This document shows, one piece after another, positions 52,996-61,700 of a stretch of DNA of 64,000 bases (its first letter is position 1; every line of letters begins with the position of its first letter). A model generated the notes under the pieces. That model saw only the letters and a list, made by a program, of their open reading frames with translations, had not been told where the DNA came from and made no database searches. The DNA is taken from assembly GCA_017468435.1 (NCBI GenBank), contig JAFUIP010000015.1:62001-126000 (forward strand), written 5' to 3'. Made by a program: the position numbers and the translations under genes. The DNA comes from Bacteroidales bacterium. GTDB taxonomy: Bacteria > Bacteroidota > Bacteroidia > Bacteroidales > UBA1402.

Positions 52996-53720
52996 TAATT
53001 ATCCTTTCTTTTATATTCACTATTGAATTTATTCTTAAATTTCTGAAAACATCTAAAATGCTGAACACGTGCCACTTCAGCATTCACATAGCCAAGCATA
53101 CTCGCTATAGTATCCCATTTCTTTCGTTTCTCACCACCCTCATAGTAAGTGACCCTAAAAAGGCTCTTACATGGATCGCGCATATCTTTAACAATTTCCC
53201 TTATCAAGGAGATACGATCGTCCTCTTCTTCATAAGGATCTATCAAAGCATCCTCATAGTTATTATCCATCACTTGACACTCACAGTCCTCTGATAAATA
53301 CGCAGTTGTTGCCATCAAATCATCAATATCCACTGTTGACACATTTCGTTCGCTACGTTCCATCTCTCGAAGTATATATACCCCAATTTTATACAGATAC
53401 CCATATAATCCTCCCATGTATGCTTTTTGTTCTCCATTCTTGTTAATTGTATATAAATAGCCTTCCTTGACATACAACTTATGTTGATGTATCTTCTCAA
53501 TCATTCGCATATTGCTATCTTGATACATCTCATCAAGATATAGATCTCCTCGCATAAACTTAGGCCTCCGATTGCCAGTCTCATCTTCCGTATTTCTACA
53601 TTCTTTGGCAAAGCTATTAATAAATCGCTCACGATTTTGAACATAAAATTTACCAAATAGCGTATAATCGCCTCGCTCAATCTGAGCTACTAGCTCAACT
53701 TCGTTGACTCGTTTTTCCAT
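52995..53720 (-). CDS. ECF-type RNA polymerase sigma factor
   Basis: A 241-residue protein starting at 53720. The first half has a sigma region 2-like layout (VAQIERGDYTLFGKFYVQNR ... MRMIEKIHQHKLY); the end has a region 4 helix-turn-helix (KKWDTIASMLGYVNAEVARV followed by QHFRCFQKF). Between them is a long acidic linker (DPYEEEDDR), larger than in standard ECF factors. It is first in the minus-strand operon and overlaps the anti-sigma gene. I infer that it drives its own operon and perhaps the divergent genes. Confidence 0.8.
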   Translation of the reverse strand: MEKRVNEVELVAQIERGDYTLFGKFYVQNRERFINSFAKECRNTEDETGNRRPKFMRGDLYLDEMYQDSNMRMIEKIHQHKLYVKEGYLYTINKNGEQKAYMGGLYGYLYKIGVYILREMERSERNVSTVDIDDLMATTAYLSEDCECQVMDNNYEDALIDPYEEEDDRISLIREIVKDMRDPCKSLFRVTYYEGGEKRKKWDTIASMLGYVNAEVARVQHFRCFQKFKNKFNSEYKRKDN

Positions 53721-53928
53721 ATTATTAATTATTCCGCGACGAAGGTAAGTATATTTTCTCACAAATAGGCACAATCTGTATTCTATTAATATACAAGACT
53801 CTACACTTTGTATAACATCTTATTATTATAAATTTCAAAAATAGTTCAGTTAATGTGTTACGCTTTTTCATCATTTTCTTCATTTATAATTGTAACAATC
53901 ATTAATAACTATTTAAAAATTAAACATT
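53721..53928. other. Divergent promoter region of the sigma operon and the secreted-protein operon
   Basis: 208 bases, very AT-rich, between the sigma factor (minus) and a small secreted protein (plus). No perfect TTTG-19-TAnnTTTG promoter is visible in either direction, only partial matches (minus-strand TACCTTCG and TATTTG, plus-strand TATAATTG). This fits control by the alternative sigma factor rather than the housekeeping one, though that is inference. Confidence 0.45.
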
Positions 53929-54336
53929 ATGAAAAAGATTATTATCACTATTTTGGCCTCCTTGGCATTAACAACCTCGAGTTTTGCTCAAATTAACAGC
54001 AGCAACAATTTATGGTCTACTAATTCTTCCATTAATTTCAGTAGCACTAATGTTGTTTATCAAAAAGGTTACACCCGCAGCAATGGAACATATGTTCAAG
54101 GACACTATAAGACTATCTCGAATAGCACAAACTGGGACAACTTCTCAACAGTCGGTAATACTAATTCATATACAGGCCAGAGAGGAAGTGTCGCACGTGA
54201 CTATTCTAGTAGTGCACTCAATTATGGAAGTGGACGCACAATATACACTGGCTCACGTGGAGGACAATACTATATCAACAGCAATGGCAATAAAACCTAT
54301 GTTCCTAAAAGAAGTACAACAGCATATGGTTGGTAA
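53929..54336 (+). CDS. Small secreted protein with GHYKT/GGQYYINSNGNK motifs
   Basis: A 135-residue protein with a signal peptide (about 1-20, cleavage after SFA). The mature part is Ser/Asn/Thr/Tyr-rich. It contains YVQGHYKTISNSTNWDNFST and a C-terminal TGSRGGQYYINSNGNKTYVP; the latter resembles the short adaptor motif described first in chlorella-virus (PBCV) proteins and widespread in small bacterial secreted proteins. Function unknown; it may be a surface or matrix component. It is divergent from the sigma factor. Confidence 0.7.
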   Translation: MKKIIITILASLALTTSSFAQINSSNNLWSTNSSINFSSTNVVYQKGYTRSNGTYVQGHYKTISNSTNWDNFSTVGNTNSYTGQRGSVARDYSSSALNYGSGRTIYTGSRGGQYYINSNGNKTYVPKRSTTAYGW

Positions 54337-54407
54337 GTTATAAATCGATTCCGAGAGTCGCACTAGATTCAATTAATATTGTTCCAGAAGCAAATAAACA
54401 TCATATT

Positions 54408-55826
54408 ATGAATACTACATACGTTGGAGTTGTTTCAAAATTAGACAACGGAGATTTAAGTTTTAAAAAGGTACAAATCTCAAAAGAATTCACAGACGTA
54501 ATTGCAAATTTAAAAGCAATGCGTGACAATCCTAATAGAACGTTGTTAGATATGCAAAATGAATTCACCAGAAATCTTCAGGTTAAAAATTATTACTACT
54601 TATGTTTGCCATATTCTTATTCTTCGTCATATCTTGAAGGCACCAAATACCCCTCATTGCTCTCATTTGATGTATATCAAAAAAAGATAGAAGAATTACA
54701 GAAGGGTCTTCAAAAAGAAGATTATTCAAACAATAGCATACAACGTCGCGTAGAAGAATTTAAACAACACCTCAAAAACAATTTTTATCATCAATGCTTT
54801 GATTACATCCAGGCATACAATTTTAGCAAAACGATTTCACTTATTAAGTCTCAAAATGACACTGTAATGTATTCCACAGAGAATATTGGATGGACCACTT
54901 ACAATTACCCCGTCAATAACGATGTAGTCATTTCTATTTATACGAATTTTGGTTATGGAAATAGTTCCTATTTTTTTCTTGGACTTAAATATAAAAACAT
55001 TGACATTTTACCTTATGCAAGTATTGTCCACTATTATAAAGCCAACATCAAAGAACTGCGCAGACATACCCGCCAATATACGTTAAAACGAGATAGTTGG
55101 AATACTGCTTTTGACTTTGTTGTAAATGTTACCAATCTTGCAAAAAACAAACCCGAAGAATTTATTCAGAAATGGATAATTAATGAGGTTAACGAAATGA
55201 TGAGCGGATTAAAACGCATTAATGAAAACACAGAGTCCGAAATGTTGAGATTTATCAACAACTATGAGAATCCTATTCCTAATGGGTTTTACTATACCGT
55301 TCGAAATGTTTCAGGTAGCGAAAAAGAAGATTTTGCAGTATTGAAAAACGAAATGCAAATTGCACTCAAAGCTGAAAAAATAACTGGAGCATTGTTAATG
55401 TTAGACAAATTAAGTGAACTTGCTTCCATCGCTCCCCAAATACAAGATGCCATTAACACCATTAAACTATTGAATATTGAATTACTGCCTGAGATTGAGA
55501 AAAACATCGGCTTTATTCAAACAGATATTCACAGATTAAATATCGAATTAGAACAGCGAAGAAAAGAAGAAAGGGATATTGATGAGATGCTAAAACCTCT
55601 TCAAGATGAACTTGAAAAACTGTTAGAAAACAAAACTGATTCTGAGAGATCTCAAATCAGGGAGACCTTCGTTACAATCCACCCCGAGATTCTTGAGTAC
55701 AGAAAACAGAAAGGAATTATTCAAGAGATGATTAATAAGTTAAACATGTCATTGTTTAAACGACAAAACTTTGTATCTCTTTTATCAGAATGTATCAACA
55801 ATATCAACACGTATGTCGCTGCATAA
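54408..55826 (+). CDS. Cytoplasmic coiled-coil protein of unknown function
   Basis: A 472-residue protein starting at ATG 54408; an in-frame ATG at 54330 would overlap the preceding gene. No signal peptide. The N-terminal 280 residues have a mixed fold with a Tyr-rich segment (YYYLCLPYSYSSSYLEG). The last 150 residues form a coiled coil (LLPEIEKNIGFIQTDIHRLN, EQRRKEERDIDEMLKPLQDE). I recognise no family. It lies between a secreted protein and an FGE-fold protein on the same strand, so the three are probably one transcript. Confidence 0.55.
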   Translation: MNTTYVGVVSKLDNGDLSFKKVQISKEFTDVIANLKAMRDNPNRTLLDMQNEFTRNLQVKNYYYLCLPYSYSSSYLEGTKYPSLLSFDVYQKKIEELQKGLQKEDYSNNSIQRRVEEFKQHLKNNFYHQCFDYIQAYNFSKTISLIKSQNDTVMYSTENIGWTTYNYPVNNDVVISIYTNFGYGNSSYFFLGLKYKNIDILPYASIVHYYKANIKELRRHTRQYTLKRDSWNTAFDFVVNVTNLAKNKPEEFIQKWIINEVNEMMSGLKRINENTESEMLRFINNYENPIPNGFYYTVRNVSGSEKEDFAVLKNEMQIALKAEKITGALLMLDKLSELASIAPQIQDAINTIKLLNIELLPEIEKNIGFIQTDIHRLNIELEQRRKEERDIDEMLKPLQDELEKLLENKTDSERSQIRETFVTIHPEILEYRKQKGIIQEMINKLNMSLFKRQNFVSLLSECINNINTYVAA

Positions 55827-55857
55827 TTATTTATTATAACCAATTAACACAAACATT

Positions 55858-56604
55858 ATGAGTACACTCAGCAATAACCAATCAAAAATCTCATCTATTT
55901 CAGCTGAAAATATTAAAGACGTTGATTTACATAGCAAGTCTATTATTGAGAAACTTGTGAATAATATGATTTTTATAGAATCTGGTATTTACACAGAGAA
56001 TATTTACGCTGTAAAAACCTTTTCAGGATCTCTTGTTACAGAAGCAAAACCAAATACCATAGAAATAGAATCCTTTTACATCTCAAAATATCCGGTTAGT
56101 CAAAAAGAATGGTCTTTATTAATGGACTATGATCCATCAGAGTATACTGTTTCGGACGAAGACTCACCAGTATTTAATGTTTCATACGAAGAATGCTTAA
56201 GATTTATAGCCAAACTCAATCGCATAACCGGATTAAAGTTCGATTTACCTACATCTACGCAATGGGACTATGCAGCACATGGTGGAAAATGCAACGACTT
56301 CCATTTATCTGACAAATCCTATAGTGAAATAACAGAGTATGCCTGGATAGAGAATACTGAACCTTTTCCAATTGGTTTAAAAGAACCTAACTCTATCGGA
56401 TTACATGATATGTTTGGCAATATCGGAGAATTGTGTAAAAGAACTATCAGTAAAGACATTATTATGGGTGGCAAAATTTCTTCAGAACGAATCTATAGTG
56501 GAGCTGTAATTAATGGATACAGTATCTATAATTATGAAGAGTATTGGAATGAAAAAGGTCATCCAGACTGCATTGGCTTTCGTTTAGTTTGTAGAGTCTT
56601 GTAA
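55858..56604 (+). CDS. FGE-sulfatase/SUMF1-fold protein
   Basis: A 248-residue protein. The SUMF1 pattern is clear: MIFIESGIY, IEIESFYISKYPVSQKEW, SPVFNVSYEECLRFIAKLNR, FDLPTSTQWDYAAHGGK, GLHDMFGNIGELC and a terminal GFRLVCRV. True formylglycine-generating enzymes use two Cys in the C-terminal part; I see only a CRV Cys and the GELC Cys, so it is more likely a binding or accessory member of this C-type-lectin-related fold. No signal peptide. It starts 31 bases after the coiled-coil gene. Confidence 0.78.
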   Translation: MSTLSNNQSKISSISAENIKDVDLHSKSIIEKLVNNMIFIESGIYTENIYAVKTFSGSLVTEAKPNTIEIESFYISKYPVSQKEWSLLMDYDPSEYTVSDEDSPVFNVSYEECLRFIAKLNRITGLKFDLPTSTQWDYAAHGGKCNDFHLSDKSYSEITEYAWIENTEPFPIGLKEPNSIGLHDMFGNIGELCKRTISKDIIMGGKISSERIYSGAVINGYSIYNYEEYWNEKGHPDCIGFRLVCRVL

Positions 56605-56673
56605 TACAACATAATTCTCATATAACTCAACTTTGCCTTGAAACACAAAATATTCACTTAAAGATTTCTGTTT

Positions 56674-58248
56674 ATGAAAAAACATGTATTTATCCTTTTG
56701 TCGGTCTTGCTGCTTGGCGCGATGTATCCTTTGCAAGCGCAGAAAGCACTGAGAGGCGAGGTTGCCAGCGAATACACCAATTTATCTTTCGAGGCTCTAT
56801 CCGAAGGGAAACATAACGAGGCGCTTGAATGGGCTGACAAAGCTTTAGCCTTGACTTCCAAAGATGATAACATACTTCGATCCTTGTTATATCTGTACAA
56901 AGCGGAGATTTCTTACGCAAAAGGAAATCTGCAAGAGGCACTCGAACACGCCACGGCAAGCATTACGAACGATCCGCGCTATACCTTCGCTTACGACCTT
57001 CGCGGCCAAATATATCGTGACCTGGAAGATTATACAGCCGCCGAGCAAGATTTTCGAGTAAGATTATCCATATTCTCCAACGATGGTTTTTGGACAAGAC
57101 ATTCGCTTTGCCAAACTATTGTGGCCCAAGGCCGTTTAGACGAAGCGTTCGAGATGGCCAATGCCTTGGTTTCTGATTATCCCGAGAATTATCTTGCCTA
57201 CCAAATTTGTTGCGATGTAAACCTTTTTCGTCAAGAGTTCACGTCGGCCATGGAAGATGCCGTAAAGATGTTGTTTTATTATCTGCTTTATGTTGAAGAA
57301 GAGAGTCTTATCGAGGTTTTAGCAAGATTATTCATACTTTCCGACATAGACAAAGACTATGTATTCAATCGCCTCAGAAAAGAAGATGCCGAGTATGCCT
57401 ACGAAATAGGTATCTGGGGATTGGCGCTGGGCGCACTGCATTTGTACTATGAGGAGAACGAAGAGGCTTTGCCCTATTTGGAACGCTATTTCGCGCACAA
57501 GTACGACCACTTCATTGCCAGGGAATTATATACTGTTCATGAAGAATTGGGAAACTATGAAAAAGCCTTGTATTATCTGAACTATGCTGCGCTCGGAGAG
57601 CCGGAGCATCTGCCCTACTATATTCATCGCGGCAACTTGCTGTTCGAATTGGGACATTTAGACGAGTATTCGACAGAAATTGGGATATTTTTTGAAAAAC
57701 TCTCTACCTATTATTTGAAGGATAGGGACTATTTATTCAGCATTGGTTATTCCGAAAAAGCTTTTTACTACGAATGTTTGGAAAATTTCGAAGATGCGGC
57801 ATACTACTACGGCCTAGCTATTAATCACGACTCTACCAATGTTTATTATTACTTGGCACGTGGCGATATGTACCAACTTTTGGGCTGGACTGAAGAGGCT
57901 AAACGTGATTATCAAACTGTGATAACCGCGGACTCTGTCGATTACACTTTAGCCATGTATGCTCATTTAGCCTTGGGCGATACCATCGAGGCTGTCAATT
58001 ACTTGCATAAGATACTGACTTCTGAAGGCATTGATAAAACGGATTATTACAACATTGCTTGCTTCTATAGTCTGATAGGACAAGAAGACTATGCCATGGA
58101 GTATCTGCGCACGGCTTTAGAAAATGGATACAGAGAGCTTACCTATATGGCATACGACAGAGATTTGGATGCGCTTCGCGACAGGGAAGATTATAAAGCT
58201 TTGGTGGAAGAATATCGAAAAAGTACTACTTTTGCGGATACTCCTTAA
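56674..58248 (+). CDS. Exported TPR protein
   Basis: A 524-residue protein with a signal peptide (about 1-23, cleavage after LQAQ), then TPR units over nearly the whole length (for example HNEALEWADKALALTSKDDN, PRYTFAYDLRGQIYRDLEDY and DSTNVYYYLARGDMYQLLGW). Acidic and Tyr-rich. Such all-TPR proteins act as scaffolds in the periplasm. GC content is higher than in the AT-rich block upstream, so I place the edge of the accessory region just before it. The GH127 gene follows after 13 bases. Confidence 0.75.
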   Translation: MKKHVFILLSVLLLGAMYPLQAQKALRGEVASEYTNLSFEALSEGKHNEALEWADKALALTSKDDNILRSLLYLYKAEISYAKGNLQEALEHATASITNDPRYTFAYDLRGQIYRDLEDYTAAEQDFRVRLSIFSNDGFWTRHSLCQTIVAQGRLDEAFEMANALVSDYPENYLAYQICCDVNLFRQEFTSAMEDAVKMLFYYLLYVEEESLIEVLARLFILSDIDKDYVFNRLRKEDAEYAYEIGIWGLALGALHLYYEENEEALPYLERYFAHKYDHFIARELYTVHEELGNYEKALYYLNYAALGEPEHLPYYIHRGNLLFELGHLDEYSTEIGIFFEKLSTYYLKDRDYLFSIGYSEKAFYYECLENFEDAAYYYGLAINHDSTNVYYYLARGDMYQLLGWTEEAKRDYQTVITADSVDYTLAMYAHLALGDTIEAVNYLHKILTSEGIDKTDYYNIACFYSLIGQEDYAMEYLRTALENGYRELTYMAYDRDLDALRDREDYKALVEEYRKSTTFADTP

Positions 58249-58261
58249 GCAACAATAAGAT

Positions 58262-60304
58262 ATGAGAAAACAGTTCTTCGGCATTATCCTTTGCGCATTG
58301 GCAGCAAGTTTAGCCAGCTCGGCCTCGGCGAATACGGGCGCTTACCCTTACACGCAGGTGCCGTTTACGGCGGTGCAGGTGGCAGAGCAGTCATTTTGGG
58401 GCGAACGTTTGAAAGCTGCGCGCGAGGTGACGGTGCCATTGGCATTCAGCAAATGCGAAAGCGAAGGTCGTTACGAAAACTTTGTGAAGGCGGCGCATCC
58501 GAGCCCGCAGTACGATGTATCGAGTTTTATGGGATTTTCGTTCGACGATACCGATGTGTACAAAACCATTGAGGGCGCCAGCTATATTTTGCAAACCTAT
58601 CCCGATGCCGCGCTCGAGGCCTATATAGACAGCGTGCTTGACTTGGTAGCCGCCGCGCAAGAGCCTGACGGATATCTATATACGGCGCGTACCATCAATC
58701 CTGAAAAGCCGCACCGCTGGGCAGGAAGCAAGCGCTGGGAAAAGGTGGAAGATCTGAGCCATGAGCTTTACAACCTCGGTCACATGGTAGATGCCGCTTG
58801 CGCTCATTATCAGGCCACCGGCTCTACAAAATTTCTCGACGTTGCCCGCCGTTATGCCGACTGCGTGCTGCGCGAGGTGGGTCCGAATCCGGGTCAGGCT
58901 TGCGTGGTGCCGGGACACCAGATTGCCGAGATGGCGCTGGCCAGACTGTATGTGCTGCTCAATTCGGAAGAGTATGTGAAAGAACACGGCCCCGTAGCCG
59001 ATAGTCACCGTTATTTGGATCAGGCGAAATTCTTCCTCGACATGCGTGGAAAAACATCGTTCAAGACTTCGTACAGCCAAAGCCATCAGCCGGTGACAGA
59101 GCAGAAAGAAGCCGTGGGGCACGCTGTCAGAGCCGGATACATGTATGCCGGCATGGCCGATGTGGCTGCGCTGACGGGCGATTCTGCCTATATCAAGGCC
59201 ATCGACCAAATCTGGGAAAACATCGTCAGCAAGAAGTATTACATCACCGGGGGCGTGGGCGCCACCAATCACGGAGAAGCTTTCGGCAGAAACTACGAAT
59301 TGCCCAACCTGACGGCCTACAACGAAACTTGTGCTGCCATTGCCATGGTGTACCTGAACGAGCGAATGTTCCTGATGCGTGGCGATGCCAAATATATAGA
59401 TTGCTTGGAGCGCACGCTCTACAACGGTGTCATCAGCGGAATGTCGATTGACGGAGGTAAATTCTTCTATCCCAACCCTTTGGAAAGCCGCGGCAATTAC
59501 GAGAGAAAAGATTGGTTCGGATGCGCTTGTTGTCCGAGCAATATCAGCCGCTTTATTCCTTCCCTGCCGGGATATATGTATGCCGTTAAAGATAACAGCT
59601 TGTATGTCAACCTTTATGCTGCCAATACTGCCGAAATTTCTTTACAAGGGAAAAAGATTCTGTTGGAAGAAACAACGCAATATCCTTGGGAGGGTGATAT
59701 TGCTATCAAGATCTTGAAAAACAACGCAAAGTCTTTCCGAATGATGCTGCGTATTCCCGGCTGGCTACGCAACGAGCCTGTTCCAAGCGATCTTTATCAT
59801 TATGCTGACAACAAGCAACTTGGCTATCAGATTTCGGTGAATGGAGAAGCCGTGCAGGGTGAATTGGAAAAAGGTTATTTAGCCATCGAGAGAAAGTGGA
59901 AAAAGGGCGATGTGCTGCGCATTCATTTCGACATGCAGCCCCGTTTGGTGCAGGCGCATCGGCAAGTGGCCGCCGACCGTGGACGTTTGGCCATTGAGCG
60001 CGGCCCTATCGTGTATTGCGCCGAGTGGCCCGACAACGATTTCAATTTCTTCCATTTTATCCTGAACCGAGATCCAAAGCTGAAAGTAATTGAAAACCAC
60101 TCGATTGTCGCTGAATCGGAAAACCCAAAAACACAGACCATTAACTGTATTTCGGCAGAAGGCTGCGTGCTATCTTTCGATGAAAATGGTCGCGTGCAAA
60201 GCCAGGACGCCACGCTGAAACTCATCCCCTACTACGCTTGGGCGCACCGCGGACCGGGAAACATGCTGGTTTGGATTCCCAACGAAATCGAACACGCCAA
60301 GTAG
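58262..60304 (+). CDS. GH127-family (beta-L-arabinofuranosidase-type) glycoside hydrolase
   Basis: A 680-residue secreted enzyme with a signal peptide (about 1-23, ASA). The core is an (alpha/alpha)6 barrel of the former DUF1680 family. The active-site residues known from the Bifidobacterium enzyme have counterparts: Glu355 and Cys357 in YNETCAAIA, and Cys423-Cys424 in GCACCPSNISRF, which bind zinc and provide the nucleophile. The family removes beta-L-arabinofuranose, but related members have other specificities. No SusC/SusD genes are near, so it is not part of a typical polysaccharide utilisation locus here. Confidence 0.88.
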   Translation: MRKQFFGIILCALAASLASSASANTGAYPYTQVPFTAVQVAEQSFWGERLKAAREVTVPLAFSKCESEGRYENFVKAAHPSPQYDVSSFMGFSFDDTDVYKTIEGASYILQTYPDAALEAYIDSVLDLVAAAQEPDGYLYTARTINPEKPHRWAGSKRWEKVEDLSHELYNLGHMVDAACAHYQATGSTKFLDVARRYADCVLREVGPNPGQACVVPGHQIAEMALARLYVLLNSEEYVKEHGPVADSHRYLDQAKFFLDMRGKTSFKTSYSQSHQPVTEQKEAVGHAVRAGYMYAGMADVAALTGDSAYIKAIDQIWENIVSKKYYITGGVGATNHGEAFGRNYELPNLTAYNETCAAIAMVYLNERMFLMRGDAKYIDCLERTLYNGVISGMSIDGGKFFYPNPLESRGNYERKDWFGCACCPSNISRFIPSLPGYMYAVKDNSLYVNLYAANTAEISLQGKKILLEETTQYPWEGDIAIKILKNNAKSFRMMLRIPGWLRNEPVPSDLYHYADNKQLGYQISVNGEAVQGELEKGYLAIERKWKKGDVLRIHFDMQPRLVQAHRQVAADRGRLAIERGPIVYCAEWPDNDFNFFHFILNRDPKLKVIENHSIVAESENPKTQTINCISAEGCVLSFDENGRVQSQDATLKLIPYYAWAHRGPGNMLVWIPNEIEHAK

Positions 60305-60389
60305 GATTCGAGCAGCCAGGTAGAAATTCAAGCTGCCAAGTAGAAATTCAAACGCGCAAAACAGAAAATCAAGCGCGCAAAACAGAATT
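60302..60389 (+). repeat. 20-bp degenerate tandem copies of the GH127 3' end, including the stop
   Basis: The gene end GCCAAGTAG is followed by similar units ending GCCAGGTAG, GCCAAGTAG, GCAAAACAG and GCAAAACAG, spaced 19, 20, 21 and 21 bases apart, each followed by A-rich ATTC/ATC. The last unit overlaps the 3' end of the convergent transporter gene. Confidence 0.7.
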
Positions 60390-61355
60390 TTACGCGCGGT
60401 TTTTCGATTGTCGGTAAAGCTGATAGGAATTGAAGACGTTGTGCCAAATGCTGTAAAGACCACCGGCCAGCGAGGTGACGGGATCGAGGAAAGTGTAGCC
60501 CAACCAAATGATGAAAACAGTGTTTTTCTGTCCGAGCGATTGTCCGGCTGCGATTTTGTCGCCATGTGGCGCTCCGATTTTCTTGCCGAGATAGAATTGC
60601 AAGGCGCAAGCCAAGATGGAAACTATCGTGATGCCTGCCACCAAAGAAATGGATATTTGGCTTTGCATCAGACTGCGCGTGGTGACGGCGATGGCCAGTG
60701 CCAAGGCGAGGGCCCAAAGATAAAAGGCCAAATCGCTCTGCTTCAATATTTTCTGCAAGAGTTTCGGAAAGAAGTAGCGCACAGCCCAAGCCAACAGCAA
60801 GGGGAACAGCAGCAAAGGGAAGACTTTCAACAAGATAGACAGAAAGGCGCTGAAAAAGCTGATGCCGGCATCGGGATTGACCAAGGGCAGAAAAACAGGC
60901 ACGACAATGGCCACGCAGAGATTCACCAATATCAGGTACGAAGTGATGGATGCCGTGCTGCCGCCCAACTTGGCTGTAATGACGGGAGAAGCCGTAGCAG
61001 TGGGACAAATCATACAAAGCATGGCTGCCTGCAAGACCACGGCGTAAGCCTTGTCGGAAAATCTCATGGAAAGCAAAGCCAACAACACAAATGCCGACAA
61101 TTGCACGGCCAACAACTTGAAATGCCAAGGCCGCCATCGCAGGTCTTTCGGACTCAACTTGCAGCTGCTCAGAAACATCATGGCAAAGAGCAAAGCGGGC
61201 TGAATCACCTCCACCGCGCGACTGCAGGAATATCTCAGCGCATCGGAAAGCTGGCAGGCATCGTATAGGATGTAGCCAAGCGCGCCCACTATCATAGCGA
61301 TGGGCAAGGTCCATGTTTTCAAGAATTTAACAAGTGAATTCAGCATCATCCCCAA
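60390..61355 (-). CDS. BASS-type (bile acid:sodium symporter-like) transporter
   Basis: A 321-residue membrane protein with about nine or ten hydrophobic helices. The segment MICPTATASPVITAKLGGST, with its Pro and small residues in a broken helix, matches the family crossover region. BASS proteins carry organic anions with sodium; the substrate here is not known, and bile acids are only the founding example. ATG 61346 is an alternative start. It converges with the GH127 gene. Confidence 0.75.
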   Translation of the reverse strand: MGMMLNSLVKFLKTWTLPIAMIVGALGYILYDACQLSDALRYSCSRAVEVIQPALLFAMMFLSSCKLSPKDLRWRPWHFKLLAVQLSAFVLLALLSMRFSDKAYAVVLQAAMLCMICPTATASPVITAKLGGSTASITSYLILVNLCVAIVVPVFLPLVNPDAGISFFSAFLSILLKVFPLLLFPLLLAWAVRYFFPKLLQKILKQSDLAFYLWALALALAIAVTTRSLMQSQISISLVAGITIVSILACALQFYLGKKIGAPHGDKIAAGQSLGQKNTVFIIWLGYTFLDPVTSLAGGLYSIWHNVFNSYQLYRQSKNRA

Positions 61356-61540
61356 TTATTTACGGCTTGCCATTTGTTTTGTCTTCAGTTTGGCCCTCGG
61401 TTCTTTTCGGCTTGGTTGCAGCCAGTTTTAGCCTGGCCTTCGGCTCTCGTGTCGGCCTCATTTCATCCTTGCGACGGGAATTTTCAAAAAAGCTCAAGGA
61501 TAAAATTGCGGCAAAGATACGACAAATCCGAAATTATCCT
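61356..61540. other. Intergenic tract with degenerate repeats
   Basis: Between the transporter start and the tRNA-Leu promoter. Around 61380-61470 a loose repeat with the words TTTGGCC, TTCGGCT, TTAGCC and TTCGGCTC recurs every 20 or so bases. No gene is visible. Confidence 0.4.
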
Positions 61541-61548
61541 TATCTTTG
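61541..61548 (+). promoter_or_regulatory. -7 box of the tRNA-Leu promoter
   Basis: TATCTTTG, 17 bases before the tRNA. The -33 position has no good match. Confidence 0.6.
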
Positions 61549-61564
61549 CGGCCGTTTTAAGGCT

Positions 61565-61648
61565 GCCCGAATGGTGGAATGGTAGACACGAAGGACTTAA
61601 AATCCTTTGGCCATAGCGGCTGTACGGGTTCGAGTCCCGTTTCGGGTA
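61565..61648 (+). tRNA. tRNA-Leu (UAA)
   Basis: A type II tRNA of 84 bases. The acceptor GCCCGAA pairs with TTCGGGT (first pair G-U). The anticodon stem AAGGA/TCCTT encloses CTTAAAA with anticodon TAA. A long variable arm follows (TGGCCATAGCGGCT), and the T arm is ACGGG-TTCGAGT-CCCGT. CCA is not encoded. Confidence 0.95.
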
Positions 61649-61655
61649 CAGAAAG

Positions 61656-61690
61656 AAGACTTTTCGAAAGAAGCATCGAAGAGTCTTTTT
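61656..61690 (+). terminator. Terminator of tRNA-Leu
   Basis: AAGACTTTTCG and CGAAGAGTCTT pair with one mismatch across a 10-base loop, followed by T-rich sequence. Confidence 0.75.
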
Positions 61691-61700
61691 ATTTGTCCGC

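Noticed and set aside
44730..53720. CRISPR type III-E (Craspase) locus
   Set aside because: TPR-CHAT and sigma/anti-sigma genes are present, but there is no Cas7-11/gRAMP, Cas1/Cas2 or repeat array in the window, and the proteases carry export signals.
42573..56604. Integrative element or prophage at tRNA-Pro
   Set aside because: No integrase, relaxase, conjugation or phage structural gene is present; only the short cassette has clear flanking repeats.
53929..56604. Diversity-generating retroelement with an FGE-fold variable protein
   Set aside because: No reverse transcriptase or template/variable repeat pair is seen in the window.
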